NCBI GenBank assembly: GCA_020634455.1
Contig: JACKBQ010000001.1
Location: forward strand, 1,736,001 to 1,800,000
Direction: 5' to 3'
Length of the DNA: 64,000 nt
DNA from: Ardenticatenaceae bacterium
Lineage (GTDB): Bacteria; Chloroflexota; Anaerolineae; Promineifilales; Promineifilaceae
Positions 25,114 through 32,978 of this stretch are shown here, in pieces. The notes under the pieces were generated by a model. That model did not search any database. It was not told where the DNA came from and saw only the letters and a program-made list of their open reading frames with translations. Each line of letters opens with the position of its first letter. Position 1 is the first letter of the stretch. Both the position numbers and the translations under genes were made by a program.

Positions 25114-25229
25114 GGTCATTTTTCCCCATAGACAGAAACCCGAAGCAAATCTATAATTAGCACTTAGAAAACATCATAGTTTTTTGTGAAAAGATGACGG
25201 CATTACCACCTAAAAATGCTGTCTGAGCA

Positions 25230-25280
25230 AAGCCTGATGACCGGATAATTAACTATCCGATGTGATCAGGCTTTTTTTTA
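25230..25280 (+). terminator. Terminator after the PstS-like gene
   Basis: AGCCTGAT (25231-25238) and ATCAGGCT (25265-25272) form the outer stem with an inner CGGATA/TATCCG stem, followed by a run of eight Ts. Confidence 0.9.
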
Positions 25281-25298
25281 TCAAATCACAAGGCAATC

Positions 25299-25327
25299 GT
25301 AGAGCCGTTGCAATGCAACGGCTCTAC
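25299..25327. repeat. GTTGCAATGCAAC palindrome
   Basis: GTAGAGCCGTTGCA and TGCAACGGCTCTAC form a perfect 14-bp palindrome around one central A. The same family forms a triple array at 32884-32956. Confidence 0.85.
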
Positions 25328-25373
25328 GACACCTGGATTCCCAAAAACCCATTGGCAAGGAGATTGATTCATT

Positions 25374-26567
25374 ATGAACAGTCAAAAATATATCGAATTA
25401 GATGAAACCTACAGCGCCCACAACTACCACCCGCTGGACGTTGTGATTGAAAAAGCAGAAGGCGTCTGGGTTTATGATGTAGACGGTAAAAAATATCTGG
25501 ATTGTCTGGCCGCGTACTCAGCCGTCAACCAGGGGCATTGCCATCCAGGCATCATGGCCGCCGCCACCGAGCAAATGCACAAAGTTACCCTCACCTCTCG
25601 CGCCTTCCGCAACGATCAGATGGGGCCATTCCTCAAAGAGTTGTGCGAACTGACCAACTACGAAATGGCACTCCCGATGAATACCGGGGCAGAAGCTGTG
25701 GAAACGGCCGTAAAAGCAGCGCGAAAATGGGGCTACGAAGTAAAACACGTGCCGGACAACCAGGCAGAAATTATCGTCTGCGAAGGCAACTTCCACGGCC
25801 GTACCACCACCATCATCGGCTTCTCCAGCGAAGCCAGTTACAAGCGCAACTTTGGCCCGTTCACCCCCGGTTTCGTGATGATTCCCTACGGCGATGCCGC
25901 CGCGCTCGAAGCCGCCATCACCCCCAACACCGTCGCCTTCCTGGTAGAGCCAATTCAGGGCGAAGGCGGCGTCATCATCCCGCCCGAAGGCTTCCTCAAA
26001 GAGGCGTATGACATTTGTCAGCAGAACAATGTCTTGTTTGTGGCCGATGAAATTCAGACGGGATTCGGCCGTACCGGCCAGCTCTTTGCCTGTCACCACG
26101 AGGGCATCAAGGCAGACATCACCATTGTGGGCAAGGCGCTGAGCGGCGGCTTTTACCCGGTTTCGGCCGTCCTCACAGACCGCAATGTGCTTGGACTGTT
26201 CCACCCCGGCGACCACGGCAGCACCTTTGGCGGCAATCCTTTGGGAGCGGCCGTTGGACGCGCCGCCCTCAAAGCGCTGGTAGAAGAAAAAATGGTGGAG
26301 CGTTCCCGCGAGCTGGGTGAATATTTCAAAGGTCGCCTGGAGCGCATCGAAAGTGACCACATCAAAGTGGTGCGCGGCAAAGGGCTGTTCATCGGCGTAG
26401 AGCTGCACGTGCCGTCTCGCCGCTTCTGTGAAGAGCTGCAAGAACGCGGTATTTTATGTAAAGAAACGCATGAAAACGTGATTCGCTTTGCCCCCCCGCT
26501 GATCATTGGCAAAGAAGAGATCGATTGGGCGCTGGAGCACATCGAAGAAGTGCTGCAAATGCCCTAA
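25374..26567 (+). CDS. rocD: Ornithine aminotransferase
   Basis: Transfers the delta-amino group of ornithine to 2-oxoglutarate, giving glutamate semialdehyde, in arginine/proline metabolism. The 397-residue class III PLP aminotransferase has MNTGAEAVETAVKAARKW (about 102-119), the glycine-rich EGNFHGRTTTIIG, the PLP-ring FLVEPIQGEGGV, the cofactor Asp in VADEIQTGFGRTG and the Schiff-base lysine Lys254 in VGKALSGGF. The N-terminus ELDETYSAHNYHPLDVV is typical of RocD rather than ArgD. GGAG lies about 10 bases upstream of the ATG. A 21-bp hairpin follows the stop. Confidence 0.93.
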   Translation: MNSQKYIELDETYSAHNYHPLDVVIEKAEGVWVYDVDGKKYLDCLAAYSAVNQGHCHPGIMAAATEQMHKVTLTSRAFRNDQMGPFLKELCELTNYEMALPMNTGAEAVETAVKAARKWGYEVKHVPDNQAEIIVCEGNFHGRTTTIIGFSSEASYKRNFGPFTPGFVMIPYGDAAALEAAITPNTVAFLVEPIQGEGGVIIPPEGFLKEAYDICQQNNVLFVADEIQTGFGRTGQLFACHHEGIKADITIVGKALSGGFYPVSAVLTDRNVLGLFHPGDHGSTFGGNPLGAAVGRAALKALVEEKMVERSRELGEYFKGRLERIESDHIKVVRGKGLFIGVELHVPSRRFCEELQERGILCKETHENVIRFAPPLIIGKEEIDWALEHIEEVLQMP

Positions 26568-26571
26568 ACAA

Positions 26572-26625
26572 TGTAGCCGCGGTTTCTTACCGTGCTTTTT
26601 TACGCGGTAAGAAACCGCGGCTACA
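26572..26625. repeat. Long perfect palindrome downstream of rocD
   Basis: TGTAGCCGCGGTTTCTTACC (26572-26591, plus G26592) and its exact reverse complement (26605-26625) form a 21-bp stem with a 12-base loop. It lies 4 bases after the rocD stop. There is no T-run on the plus strand immediately after it. Confidence 0.9.
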
Positions 26626-26631
26626 CAAAAA

Positions 26632-26673
26632 AGAGACTGGAAAATCTCCAGTCTCTAATCTCCAATCTTCCTA
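26632..26673. repeat. GGAGACTGGAGATT family hairpin, copy 1
   Basis: AGAGACTGGA and TCTCCAGTCTCT pair, followed by another AATCTCCAATC word. Confidence 0.75.
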
Positions 26674-26698
26674 TTCAATTTTGCTTACCAATTTCACA

Positions 26699-27532
26699 TT
26701 AAGAACGACGCGTGCGCACACGCAGAGCATAAATAGCCAGGGCAAACATCGCCCCACCCAAAATTAAGCAAGCCAGCACCCCTTGCCAAATGAGCGTACT
26801 GTCCCAGCCACTATTCAGCGTGGCTCGCATCGCTTCCAAAACGTAAGTGATGGGGTTGTAGGTAGCGGCCGTTTTCAACCAACCATCCAGCAACTCCAGC
26901 GGCACAAAACTGGCCGTCAAAAAGGTGAGCGGGAAGAAGATGAAGCTGGCCCCCTGCGTTGCCGCCGCGCTGCCGCTGCCCAAAGCTGCCGACACCGTAA
27001 ACCCGGCAAAGCCTGTGCCCAGCAAAATCGCCAGACCCACCACCACCAGCAAACCAGCAAAACCAGTCGCCGATTCTAAGCCCATGATCAGCGCTACACC
27101 CACAACAATGCTGGCTTGAATACCCAAAATGAGCGCCCCCGCCAAAATTGGCCCCAGCAGCAGCGCCGCCCGGCTAATCGGCGTCAGCAGCAGCTTGTCG
27201 AAGTAGCCGCTTTCAATATCGCGCACCATGTTTTGCGCTGCAATGCCCGCCCCGGAGAGTGACGAACTCACAATGGACAGCGGCAAAATAAAGCCCAGGT
27301 AGCTGTTGCCGCTCAAATTTGGTATGAAAGCGGCCGCTCCACCCAGGGTGGATTCATAAATTACCAAAAAGAAAATGCTGATGGCCAGTGGCGGGAAAAG
27401 CGCCACGGGCGTGCGGAAAATGGTCGTCAGGCTACGCCAGGTGACGAGCCAGATTTGTAGCGGCAAATTGGCCTTGGACTGGCTTTTTTGCCGAATGGTG
27501 AACGTGTTTTGTACAGAAACTTGGGTTGTCAT
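26699..27532 (-). CDS. ABC-2 type transporter permease (DrrB-like)
   Basis: A 277-residue ABC-2 family permease with about six membrane segments. The protein starts with a short, polar N-terminus and the ABC-2 block FRTPVALFPPLAISIFFLVIY. The conserved regions SLSGAGIAAQNMVRDIESGYFDKLLLTPISRAALLLGP and ATYNPITYVLEAMRATL (each quoted within its motif core) are typical of DrrB-like drug and lipid exporters. It starts 4 bases after the ATPase gene stop, so the two form one exporter. The substrate cannot be predicted; drug resistance or glycolipid export are both possible. Confidence 0.9.
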   Translation of the reverse strand: MTTQVSVQNTFTIRQKSQSKANLPLQIWLVTWRSLTTIFRTPVALFPPLAISIFFLVIYESTLGGAAAFIPNLSGNSYLGFILPLSIVSSSLSGAGIAAQNMVRDIESGYFDKLLLTPISRAALLLGPILAGALILGIQASIVVGVALIMGLESATGFAGLLVVVGLAILLGTGFAGFTVSAALGSGSAAATQGASFIFFPLTFLTASFVPLELLDGWLKTAATYNPITYVLEAMRATLNSGWDSTLIWQGVLACLILGGAMFALAIYALRVRTRRS

Positions 27533-27536
27533 TGGC

Positions 27537-28511
27537 TTATCCTACCTTTGCTGCTTCTTTTTCTTCATCTGCATTGATACGCTGCCCCGTCACCTGCAAG
27601 AAAACATCGTCCAGGGTGGGCTGGGTGAGCGTGAGCGAAATCGGGTTCAAGCTGGCTGCTTGCAACCGATTCACCACCGCCGGAATCGTTTGGGCGGCCT
27701 GGCTCATGTAGAGGCGAACCATGTCGCGGTCAGTCTGGATGCTTTCAGCCATGTCGCTGAGTTCGGTGCGGGCTTTTTCAGCCAGTTCGCGGCTGTCGAA
27801 CGCCAAATTGATGGACTCTTTACCAACGCCCGCTTTGAGCTGCGCCGGGGAGCCGCGCTTGGCAATCTTGCCCTTGTCGATGATGGCGATGCGCTCGGCC
27901 AGTTCATCCGCTTCTTCCAAATATTGGGTTGTGAGGAAGATGGTCATGCCCAGCTCTTTGTTGAGGCGGCGCACTTCTTCCCACACGTCGCGGCGGCTGG
28001 CGGGGTCCAACCCGGTGGTTGGTTCATCCAAAAAGAGGATGTCGGGCTTGTGCACCAGGGCCAGGGCCAAATCCAGACGGCGGCGCATGCCACCGCTGTA
28101 GGTGCCCACGCGCCGATCGACCGCTTCAGTGAGGCGCACCAGCTCGACCAGTTCGCTGGCGCGAGCTTTGGCCTGCTGCCGCGATGCGCCAAACAGCTGG
28201 GCCTGCATCGTGAGCAGCTCCATCGGCTTCATCAACGGGTCCAGGCCAATGTCTTGCAGGGCCACGCCCGCAATGCGGCGCACCTGGTCGGCTTCGTGAA
28301 CCACATCGTAGCCGCCTACGGCCGCTTGCCCGCCGGTGGGCAGCGCCAGGGTGGTCAGAATTTTGATGGTGGTGCTTTTACCAGCGCCGTTGGGACCTAA
28401 AAAGCCAAAAATCTCGCCAGACTTGACGCTGAACGAGACATCGTTTACGGCCGTTACGCCCCCGGCATATTGCTTTGCTAAATTTTGAACATTAATTTCT
28501 CGGTTAGACAT
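27537..28511 (-). CDS. ABC transporter ATP-binding protein (DrrA-like)
   Basis: A 324-residue ATPase of the daunorubicin-resistance DrrA family. Walker A GPNGAGKSTTIK is at about 39-50, the signature YSGGMRRRLDLALAL at about 138-152, and Walker B ILFLDEPTTGLDP follows. The C-terminal extension (about 225-324), VGKESINLAFDSRELAEKAR, is the DrrA C-terminal domain. It probably dimerises and energises the adjacent ABC-2 permease. An ACGGCCGT octamer lies near the 5' end of the gene. Confidence 0.93.
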   Translation of the reverse strand: MSNREINVQNLAKQYAGGVTAVNDVSFSVKSGEIFGFLGPNGAGKSTTIKILTTLALPTGGQAAVGGYDVVHEADQVRRIAGVALQDIGLDPLMKPMELLTMQAQLFGASRQQAKARASELVELVRLTEAVDRRVGTYSGGMRRRLDLALALVHKPDILFLDEPTTGLDPASRRDVWEEVRRLNKELGMTIFLTTQYLEEADELAERIAIIDKGKIAKRGSPAQLKAGVGKESINLAFDSRELAEKARTELSDMAESIQTDRDMVRLYMSQAAQTIPAVVNRLQAASLNPISLTLTQPTLDDVFLQVTGQRINADEEKEAAKVG

Positions 28512-28718
28512 CTACGTGCTCCTTTACCAGCTACCTAATTTGTTCAGGTCTTGTAGCCATTGGCAAAGTTAAAAAAGATTGATGAACAAGGTCAATAATA
28601 AACAATCGTACAGTTTTTGTCAATATATTGCCCAAGTTATTCCGCAAAACATAGACGGCTCGCTGTAAGCCCAAATTTGCGTTGACAACACGGCCGTTTC
28701 TCTCCTACCATTCCCACC

Positions 28719-29099
28719 ATGAAACCAACCAACTGGGAGTACTGCACCATCATCTTCAGGACGTACCACAATTCCGGTGGCGGCGGCTATGCGGGCGTGA
28801 CGGCTTTCAATTTGGGGCTGTTGTGGTTTGAAGCAAATGCCAAGGGCGGAAACGGCCGTTTCACCGCTGCCAAATCTGCCGAAATTCCGTTTGCCCAAGT
28901 GGCCGAAGGGTATCCGCAAGAAAAACATCCGGCGCACCAGGAAGCACACCGCAATCTGGTATTGGCGCTTAAAAAAGAGGGTTGGCAGCCAGTGTCCGGC
29001 GGCGGCGCGGGCTGGTGGGAGCAGCGGTTCCGCCGCGAAGCCAGTAGTGCGCCAAAAACCTTGGTGCAGAAAATTCGTGCCCTTTTTCAACGGCCATAA
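28719..29099 (+). CDS. Conserved hypothetical protein (WEYCTIIF N-terminus)
   Basis: A 126-residue soluble protein that I do not recognise. The N-terminal MKPTNWEYCTIIFRTY and a glycine-rich loop (about 18-24) are the most notable features, and the C-terminus is basic. Composition and codon use resemble the neighbours. No signal or membrane segment. The EamA transporter gene follows 40 bases later, so the two may share a promoter. No function is proposed. Confidence 0.55.
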   Translation: MKPTNWEYCTIIFRTYHNSGGGGYAGVTAFNLGLLWFEANAKGGNGRFTAAKSAEIPFAQVAEGYPQEKHPAHQEAHRNLVLALKKEGWQPVSGGGAGWWEQRFRREASSAPKTLVQKIRALFQRP

Positions 29100-29139
29100 G
29101 AATGGCAAATCCCGCACAACGCGCTATTATTCACCCCTT

Positions 29140-30045
29140 ATGCATACAAAAGCTTTACCCTACGTCGGCCTGCTGGGCCTGCTTTGGGGCACAAATCTGG
29201 TAATCATGCGCGTGGGCGTGGGGCAATTTGATCCGATGGTTTTTGTGGGCGTTCGGCTGCTGCTCGCCAGCCTCGCCTTTGTGGTCGTTTACACCCTCTC
29301 TGGCAACCGTCTGGTGCCCACCAACCGTAAATTGTGGCTTTACGCTACCTTTTTGGGCATCGTCAGCACCGCCATTCCGATGACGGCCATTGTCACGTCG
29401 CTCACCTTCCAATCCAGCGGCGTCACCGCCCTGCTCATCACCACCGCTCCCGCCTTCATCACCATTGCTGCTCACTTTTTCTTGCCAGATGAGCAAATGA
29501 GCGCACGCAAACTTTTTGGCGTGCTGCTGGCGCTGTCTGGCGCGGCGCTGATTGTGCTGCGGGGCGAAAGCGGCTTGCCCAACGTGGCGCAAGGCAGTCC
29601 GATTGGGTATGGTCTGGTGCTTTCTGCCATGCTGTTCGAGACGGCGGGCACCATTTTAATCCGGCGGCAGATGCAAAAGTTTAGCTCGTTTGACGTAACG
29701 GCCGTTCGTCTTACCGTCGCTGGTCTCACCGTCATGCCTGTGGCGCTGCTGCTGCGCGGCTTCGATTTATCGGCCGTCACCGGCAGCGGCTGGTTTTCCC
29801 TGGTTTACGCCGCCTTCATCGGCGCGTTTACGGCACAAATGCTGGCCTTCAACATCACCAAGCGGTTTGGAGCCACAGCGTTTTCACTCACCAGCTATGT
29901 GGTACCAGTAGTGGCCGCCATCACGGGTGTGCTTTGGCTGGACGAAACCATCACCGTCTGGATGGTGGCGGGCATGGTACTTATTGGCGCGGGTATTTTG
30001 CTCATAAACGGCCGTCGCAGTGTCAAGCTCATGCCCAATCCATAA
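29140..30045 (+). CDS. EamA-family membrane transporter (DMT superfamily)
   Basis: A 301-residue protein with ten predicted helices arranged as two EamA repeats (about 5-135 and 150-290). The N-terminal block PYVGLLGLLWGTNLVIMRVG and the second-repeat block FSLTSYVVPVVAAITGVLWL are typical of RhaT/EamA metabolite exporters. Substrate is unknown; amino-acid derivatives or drugs are typical. The frame stays open upstream to 28828 but that region is occupied by the preceding gene in another frame. ATG 29140 is the natural start. Confidence 0.92.
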   Translation: MHTKALPYVGLLGLLWGTNLVIMRVGVGQFDPMVFVGVRLLLASLAFVVVYTLSGNRLVPTNRKLWLYATFLGIVSTAIPMTAIVTSLTFQSSGVTALLITTAPAFITIAAHFFLPDEQMSARKLFGVLLALSGAALIVLRGESGLPNVAQGSPIGYGLVLSAMLFETAGTILIRRQMQKFSSFDVTAVRLTVAGLTVMPVALLLRGFDLSAVTGSGWFSLVYAAFIGAFTAQMLAFNITKRFGATAFSLTSYVVPVVAAITGVLWLDETITVWMVAGMVLIGAGILLINGRRSVKLMPNP

Positions 30046-30112
30046 ATAATCGTAATTGGGTAATTGGGTAATTGAGGGGCAAATTACCCAATTACCAATT
30101 ACCCAATTACCT
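30046..30112. repeat. GGTAATTGGGTAATTG / CAATTACCAATTACCC palindromic repeat
   Basis: GTAATTGGGTAATTGGGTAA and TTACCCAATTACCAATTACC plus a further unit are reverse complements around a short GGGGC loop. It lies between the EamA and phosphorylase genes. Confidence 0.85.
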
Positions 30113-30134
30113 CCCCCCCAGCTACAATCCTCGC

Positions 30135-30902
30135 ATGAAACGTGAATCCTTCCCCATTCTCGAATTTGACCCCGATCCGACTGCCTTCATTGACCCACAA
30201 AAGCTGCTGAAACCAATGGACATTGCCCGCCGCTGCGTGCTTTGCTTTTTTCAAGATGTTTTGCAGCAGATGCAGGCAAACGGCCGTTTCCAAATCATTA
30301 CCCACCTCGGCTCAGAAATCGGGCTGGCGCCGGTTTATGAAATGGAAGTGGCGGGCGAGCGCATCGCCGTGGTGCATCCCGGCGTGGGCGCACCGCTGGC
30401 TGGAGCCTTTTTGGAGGAGATGATCGCCCTGGGCTGCCGCGATTTTATTGCTTGCGGCGGCTGCGGCGTGCTGAACGGCGAAATTGGGCTGGGGCATGTG
30501 GTGGTTCCAGCAACGGCCGTTCGCGATGAAGGCACCTCTTACCATTACCTGCCGCCCAGCCGGGAAGTGGCCGCCCACCCAGACGCGGTGCAGGCGGTTG
30601 AGCAAGCGCTGCAAAAACATCACGTCCCCTACGTGGTAGGCAAAACATGGACGACGGATGCCATCTACCGGGAGACGCCCGCCCGCATTGCCCGCCGCCG
30701 CGAAGAAGGCTGCCTTGTGGTAGAAATGGAATCGGCCGCTTTTTTTGCCATCGCCCAGTTTCGCGGGGTGCGCTTTGGCCAACTGCTCTACGGCGGCGAT
30801 GATTTGACGGGAGATGCGTGGGACGGCCGTAACTGGCAAAAAGAAAGCTCCACCCGCGCCCGCCTCTTCCAACTCGCCGTCGAGGCCGTGCTCCACCTCT
30901 AA
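30135..30902 (+). CDS. Nucleoside phosphorylase (uridine phosphorylase-like)
   Basis: A 255-residue enzyme of the PNP/UDP family, which splits nucleosides with phosphate. Visible motifs: the phosphate-binding HPGVGAPLAGAFLEEM (about 82-97), the strand FIACGGCGVLN, VPATAVRDEGTSYHYL and the ribose/base-binding VVEMESAAFFAIA (about 200-212), whose Glu-Met-Glu is the signature. The final Asp motif, GGDDLTGDAW, is close to uridine phosphorylases. ATG 30135 is preferred to 30072 because the longer version would translate the palindromic repeat. Nucleoside specificity cannot be told from sequence alone. Confidence 0.9.
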   Translation: MKRESFPILEFDPDPTAFIDPQKLLKPMDIARRCVLCFFQDVLQQMQANGRFQIITHLGSEIGLAPVYEMEVAGERIAVVHPGVGAPLAGAFLEEMIALGCRDFIACGGCGVLNGEIGLGHVVVPATAVRDEGTSYHYLPPSREVAAHPDAVQAVEQALQKHHVPYVVGKTWTTDAIYRETPARIARRREEGCLVVEMESAAFFAIAQFRGVRFGQLLYGGDDLTGDAWDGRNWQKESSTRARLFQLAVEAVLHL

Positions 30903-30967
30903 CTACCTCCCTGAAAAATTACTAGCCGAGGAATGAGCATCCTCAGATGCGAACGGGGCAAAGCGGA

Positions 30968-31045
30968 ACACAGAGCGGCACAGAGAAGCGCAGAGTTTCA
31001 CAGAGGAAAACAAAAAATCTGCGAAATCTGCGCTAATCTGTGGAT
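30968..31045. repeat. CACAGAG / AATCTGCG repeat cluster
   Basis: CACAGAGCGGCACAGAGAAG, a TTTCACAGAGG word and AAATCTGCGAAATCTGCGC with a final TAATCTGTGG sit between the phosphorylase and proS genes. Words from two repeat families are combined. Confidence 0.6.
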
Positions 31046-31049
31046 AAAT

Positions 31050-32561
31050 CTATGATGCCTCAGCCAGCCAGCTGGTAACGTGGTTGAGCAGATCGTCCAG
31101 GGGCAGAACGGCCGTTTCCCCACCATCTCTTACCTTTACCTCCACGCCACCCGCCGCCAGCGAACGCTCACTCACCGTCAACCGCAGCGGCAATCCAATG
31201 AGGTCCGCATCGTTGAACTTCACCCCCGGCCTCGCCTCGCGATCATCGAACAGCACCTCGACGCCAGCTTGCTGCAACTTTTGGTAGAAGATAACGGCCG
31301 TTTCCTCCCCGCCCCGCAGCGCCAGCAAATGCACCTGGTACGGCGCGACGGCCACTGGCCAGCACAGTCCAGCCGCGTCGTGGTGCTGCTCCGCCAGGCA
31401 AGCCAGCAGCCGCGTCACGCCAATGCCGTAGGAGCCCATCACAATCGGCCGCGCCTCGTCGTTTTCATCCACAAAAGTTGCTCCCATTGTGCGGCTGTAG
31501 CGCGTGCCCAGCTTGAAAATGTTGGCCACCTCCACCGCCCGCACCGTGCGCAGCGGCTGGCCGCAGTTGGCGCAGGCGTCCCCCTCTTGCGCCGCTGCAA
31601 TGTCCGCCACGATGTCCGCCGGACTGGTCCAACCGTCCACGCCATCGTCCACCACCCAGATGTCGGTGGCCTGCTCGGCCGTCGGGCGCACCCGTTGGGC
31701 ATCCAGCAAGTGCACCAGTTTGGTTTCGTTGAGTTGGGCATGTTGGGCGAGAACGGCCGTTACCACTCGCTCCATCTTCTCCTCCCCATGCACCAACTCC
31801 GCCACAAACTGAACCGTCTGCACGTCACCACTTTGTTCCGGCTTACGGAACGTCGCCACCTGACGATTGGCGCGATAGCCGCAGCCATCGCACAGCAACA
31901 GCGTATCCTCACCAATCGGCGTCAGATACATGAACTCGTGCGCCAGCGTGCCGCCCATCATGCCCACGTCTGCCTCCACCGCCAGCACCGGCAGGCCGCA
32001 GCGGGCAAAAATACGAAAGTACGCGGCAAAGTGGGCCTGGTATTGGGCCTCCAGCCCGGCGTCGTCGGCATCCAGACTGTAGCTGTCCAGCATCGTAAAT
32101 TCGCGGCTGCGGATGAGCCCGGCGCGCGGGCGCGGGTCGTCGCGCCACTTGGTTTGGATGTGGTACGCCATCTGCGGCAGCTGCCGGTAGGAGTGGATTT
32201 CCTGCCGGGCCAGCTCGGCCAGCGTTTCTTCGTGGGAGAGGGCCAGGGTGAGGGAACGGCCGTTTCTGTCCAACAACCTCCCCAACTCCGCATCAATTTC
32301 ATACCACCGCCCCGATGCCTGCCACAGCGCCGCCGGATGTACCAGCGGCATCTTGATCTCCTGCCCGCTCAACGCATCCATCTCCTGCCGCATGATTGTT
32401 TCCAGCTTTTGCAGCGTACGCTGCCCCAAATGCAGGTAGCTAAACACCCCCGCCGCCACCTGCCGCACAAAGCCCGCCCGCAGCAGCAACTCGTGCCCCT
32501 TCACTTCCGTCCCCGACGGCGCTTCCCGCACCGTTTCATTCATCAACCGACTCATCTTCAT
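31050..32561 (-). CDS. proS: Prolyl-tRNA synthetase with shortened insertion domain
   Basis: Charges tRNA-Pro. The 503-residue protein has the bacterial-type N-terminus (LLRAGFVRQVAAGVFSYLHLG), class II motif 2 (WRDDPRPRAGLIRSREFTMLDSY, about 139-161, quoted by core), motif 3 (VMGSYGIGVTRLLACL, about 372-388) and an anticodon-binding domain. Bacterial ProRS usually has a ~180-residue editing (INS) domain between motifs 2 and 3. Here only about 95 residues (about 235-328) lie between the flanking CDGC (224-227) and CANC (330-333) pairs. Deacylation of Ala-tRNA-Pro may therefore be weak or supplied in trans. The two CxxC pairs may bind zinc. Upstream there is a small ORF and an intrinsic terminator. 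Confidence 0.95.
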   Translation of the reverse strand: MKMSRLMNETVREAPSGTEVKGHELLLRAGFVRQVAAGVFSYLHLGQRTLQKLETIMRQEMDALSGQEIKMPLVHPAALWQASGRWYEIDAELGRLLDRNGRSLTLALSHEETLAELARQEIHSYRQLPQMAYHIQTKWRDDPRPRAGLIRSREFTMLDSYSLDADDAGLEAQYQAHFAAYFRIFARCGLPVLAVEADVGMMGGTLAHEFMYLTPIGEDTLLLCDGCGYRANRQVATFRKPEQSGDVQTVQFVAELVHGEEKMERVVTAVLAQHAQLNETKLVHLLDAQRVRPTAEQATDIWVVDDGVDGWTSPADIVADIAAAQEGDACANCGQPLRTVRAVEVANIFKLGTRYSRTMGATFVDENDEARPIVMGSYGIGVTRLLACLAEQHHDAAGLCWPVAVAPYQVHLLALRGGEETAVIFYQKLQQAGVEVLFDDREARPGVKFNDADLIGLPLRLTVSERSLAAGGVEVKVRDGGETAVLPLDDLLNHVTSWLAEAS

Positions 32562-32583
32562 GATCTAAATCCTAAATCCTTTG

Positions 32584-32642
32584 GCCACAGCGGGCATAGA
32601 GAAAAAGAGAAAATCCTCTAAAATCTCTGTGTCCTCTGTGGC
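32584..32642. repeat. GCCACAG..TCTGTGGC palindromic repeat
   Basis: GGCCACAGCGGGCATAGAGA and TCTCTGTGTCCTCTGTGGC, same family as 14952-15010, with an A/T-rich loop. It lies in the proS leader. Confidence 0.8.
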
Positions 32643-32672
32643 AAATAAAAAATTTACAAAATCACCCGTGAA

Positions 32673-32706
32673 ACAAAAAAGCCCCGTGCCAGGCAGACAC
32701 GGGGCT
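32673..32706 (-). terminator. Intrinsic terminator in the proS leader
   Basis: On the minus strand AGCCCCGTG (32706-32698) pairs with CACGGGGCT (32688-32680) and is followed by six Ts. It stands between the small ORF at 32740-32844 and proS, so it ends the short transcript or attenuates proS. Confidence 0.9.
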
Positions 32707-32739
32707 AAACGTTTTCACAAATGTAGATCAGTCGATGGG

Positions 32740-32844
32740 TTAATATTTTCTGTGCTGATCCGGTGACAAACGCCAGCCGCCCGCTGCCTTGGCAACGGGG
32801 CTGGTAGGTACGGGTGCGTAAATCACAATCAGCCAGTCGTTCAT
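32740..32844 (-). CDS. Small ORF upstream of proS (candidate leader peptide or small protein)
   Basis: A 34-residue ORF starting ATG at 32844 with AAGG 9 bases upstream and ending in TAA at 32740. It encodes MNDWLIVIYAPVPTSP at the N-terminus, with four prolines (positions 11, 13, 16, 28), and ends DQHRKY. A consensus -35 box, TTGACA (32882-32877), lies just upstream, with a weak TAAGGT -10 at 17-base spacing. The intrinsic terminator at 32673-32706 follows 34 bases after the stop, and proS lies behind it. A proline-rich leader before a prolyl-tRNA synthetase and a terminator suggests ribosome-mediated attenuation, but the ORF could also encode a free small protein. No homologue is recognised. 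Confidence 0.4.
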   Translation of the reverse strand: MNDWLIVIYAPVPTSPVAKAAGGWRLSPDQHRKY

Positions 32845-32883
32845 GGTGCGTAACCTTACAAAAAACAGTTGGCTTTGTCAACA

Positions 32884-32956
32884 GGTAGAGACGTTGCAAT
32901 GCAACGTCTTTACAATATTGCAATGCAACGTCTCTACAATATTGCAATGCAACGAC
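32884..32956. repeat. Triple TTGCAATGCAACG palindrome array
   Basis: Three copies of TTGCAATGCAACG, each flanked by GTAGAGAC/GTCTCTAC-like arms, separated by TACAATA. It belongs with the palindrome at 25299-25327. It lies just upstream of recJ. Confidence 0.85.
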
Positions 32957-32978
32957 TCACCGTGTACCATTCGGGGCT

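Noticed and set aside
25518..26441. 307-residue open frame antisense to rocD
   Set aside because: Shadow frame. The composition is unlike real genes here.
28828..29139. N-terminal extension of the EamA transporter
   Set aside because: The region is occupied by another gene in a different frame, and the EamA family starts at 29140.
31080..32621. 513-residue open frame antisense to proS
   Set aside because: It mirrors proS codons, is rich in His/Gln/Arg and has no ribosome binding site or recognisable domain.
32562..32960. T-box riboswitch in front of proS
   Set aside because: A terminator is present but neither the antiterminator consensus nor the stem I motifs of a T-box could be found.
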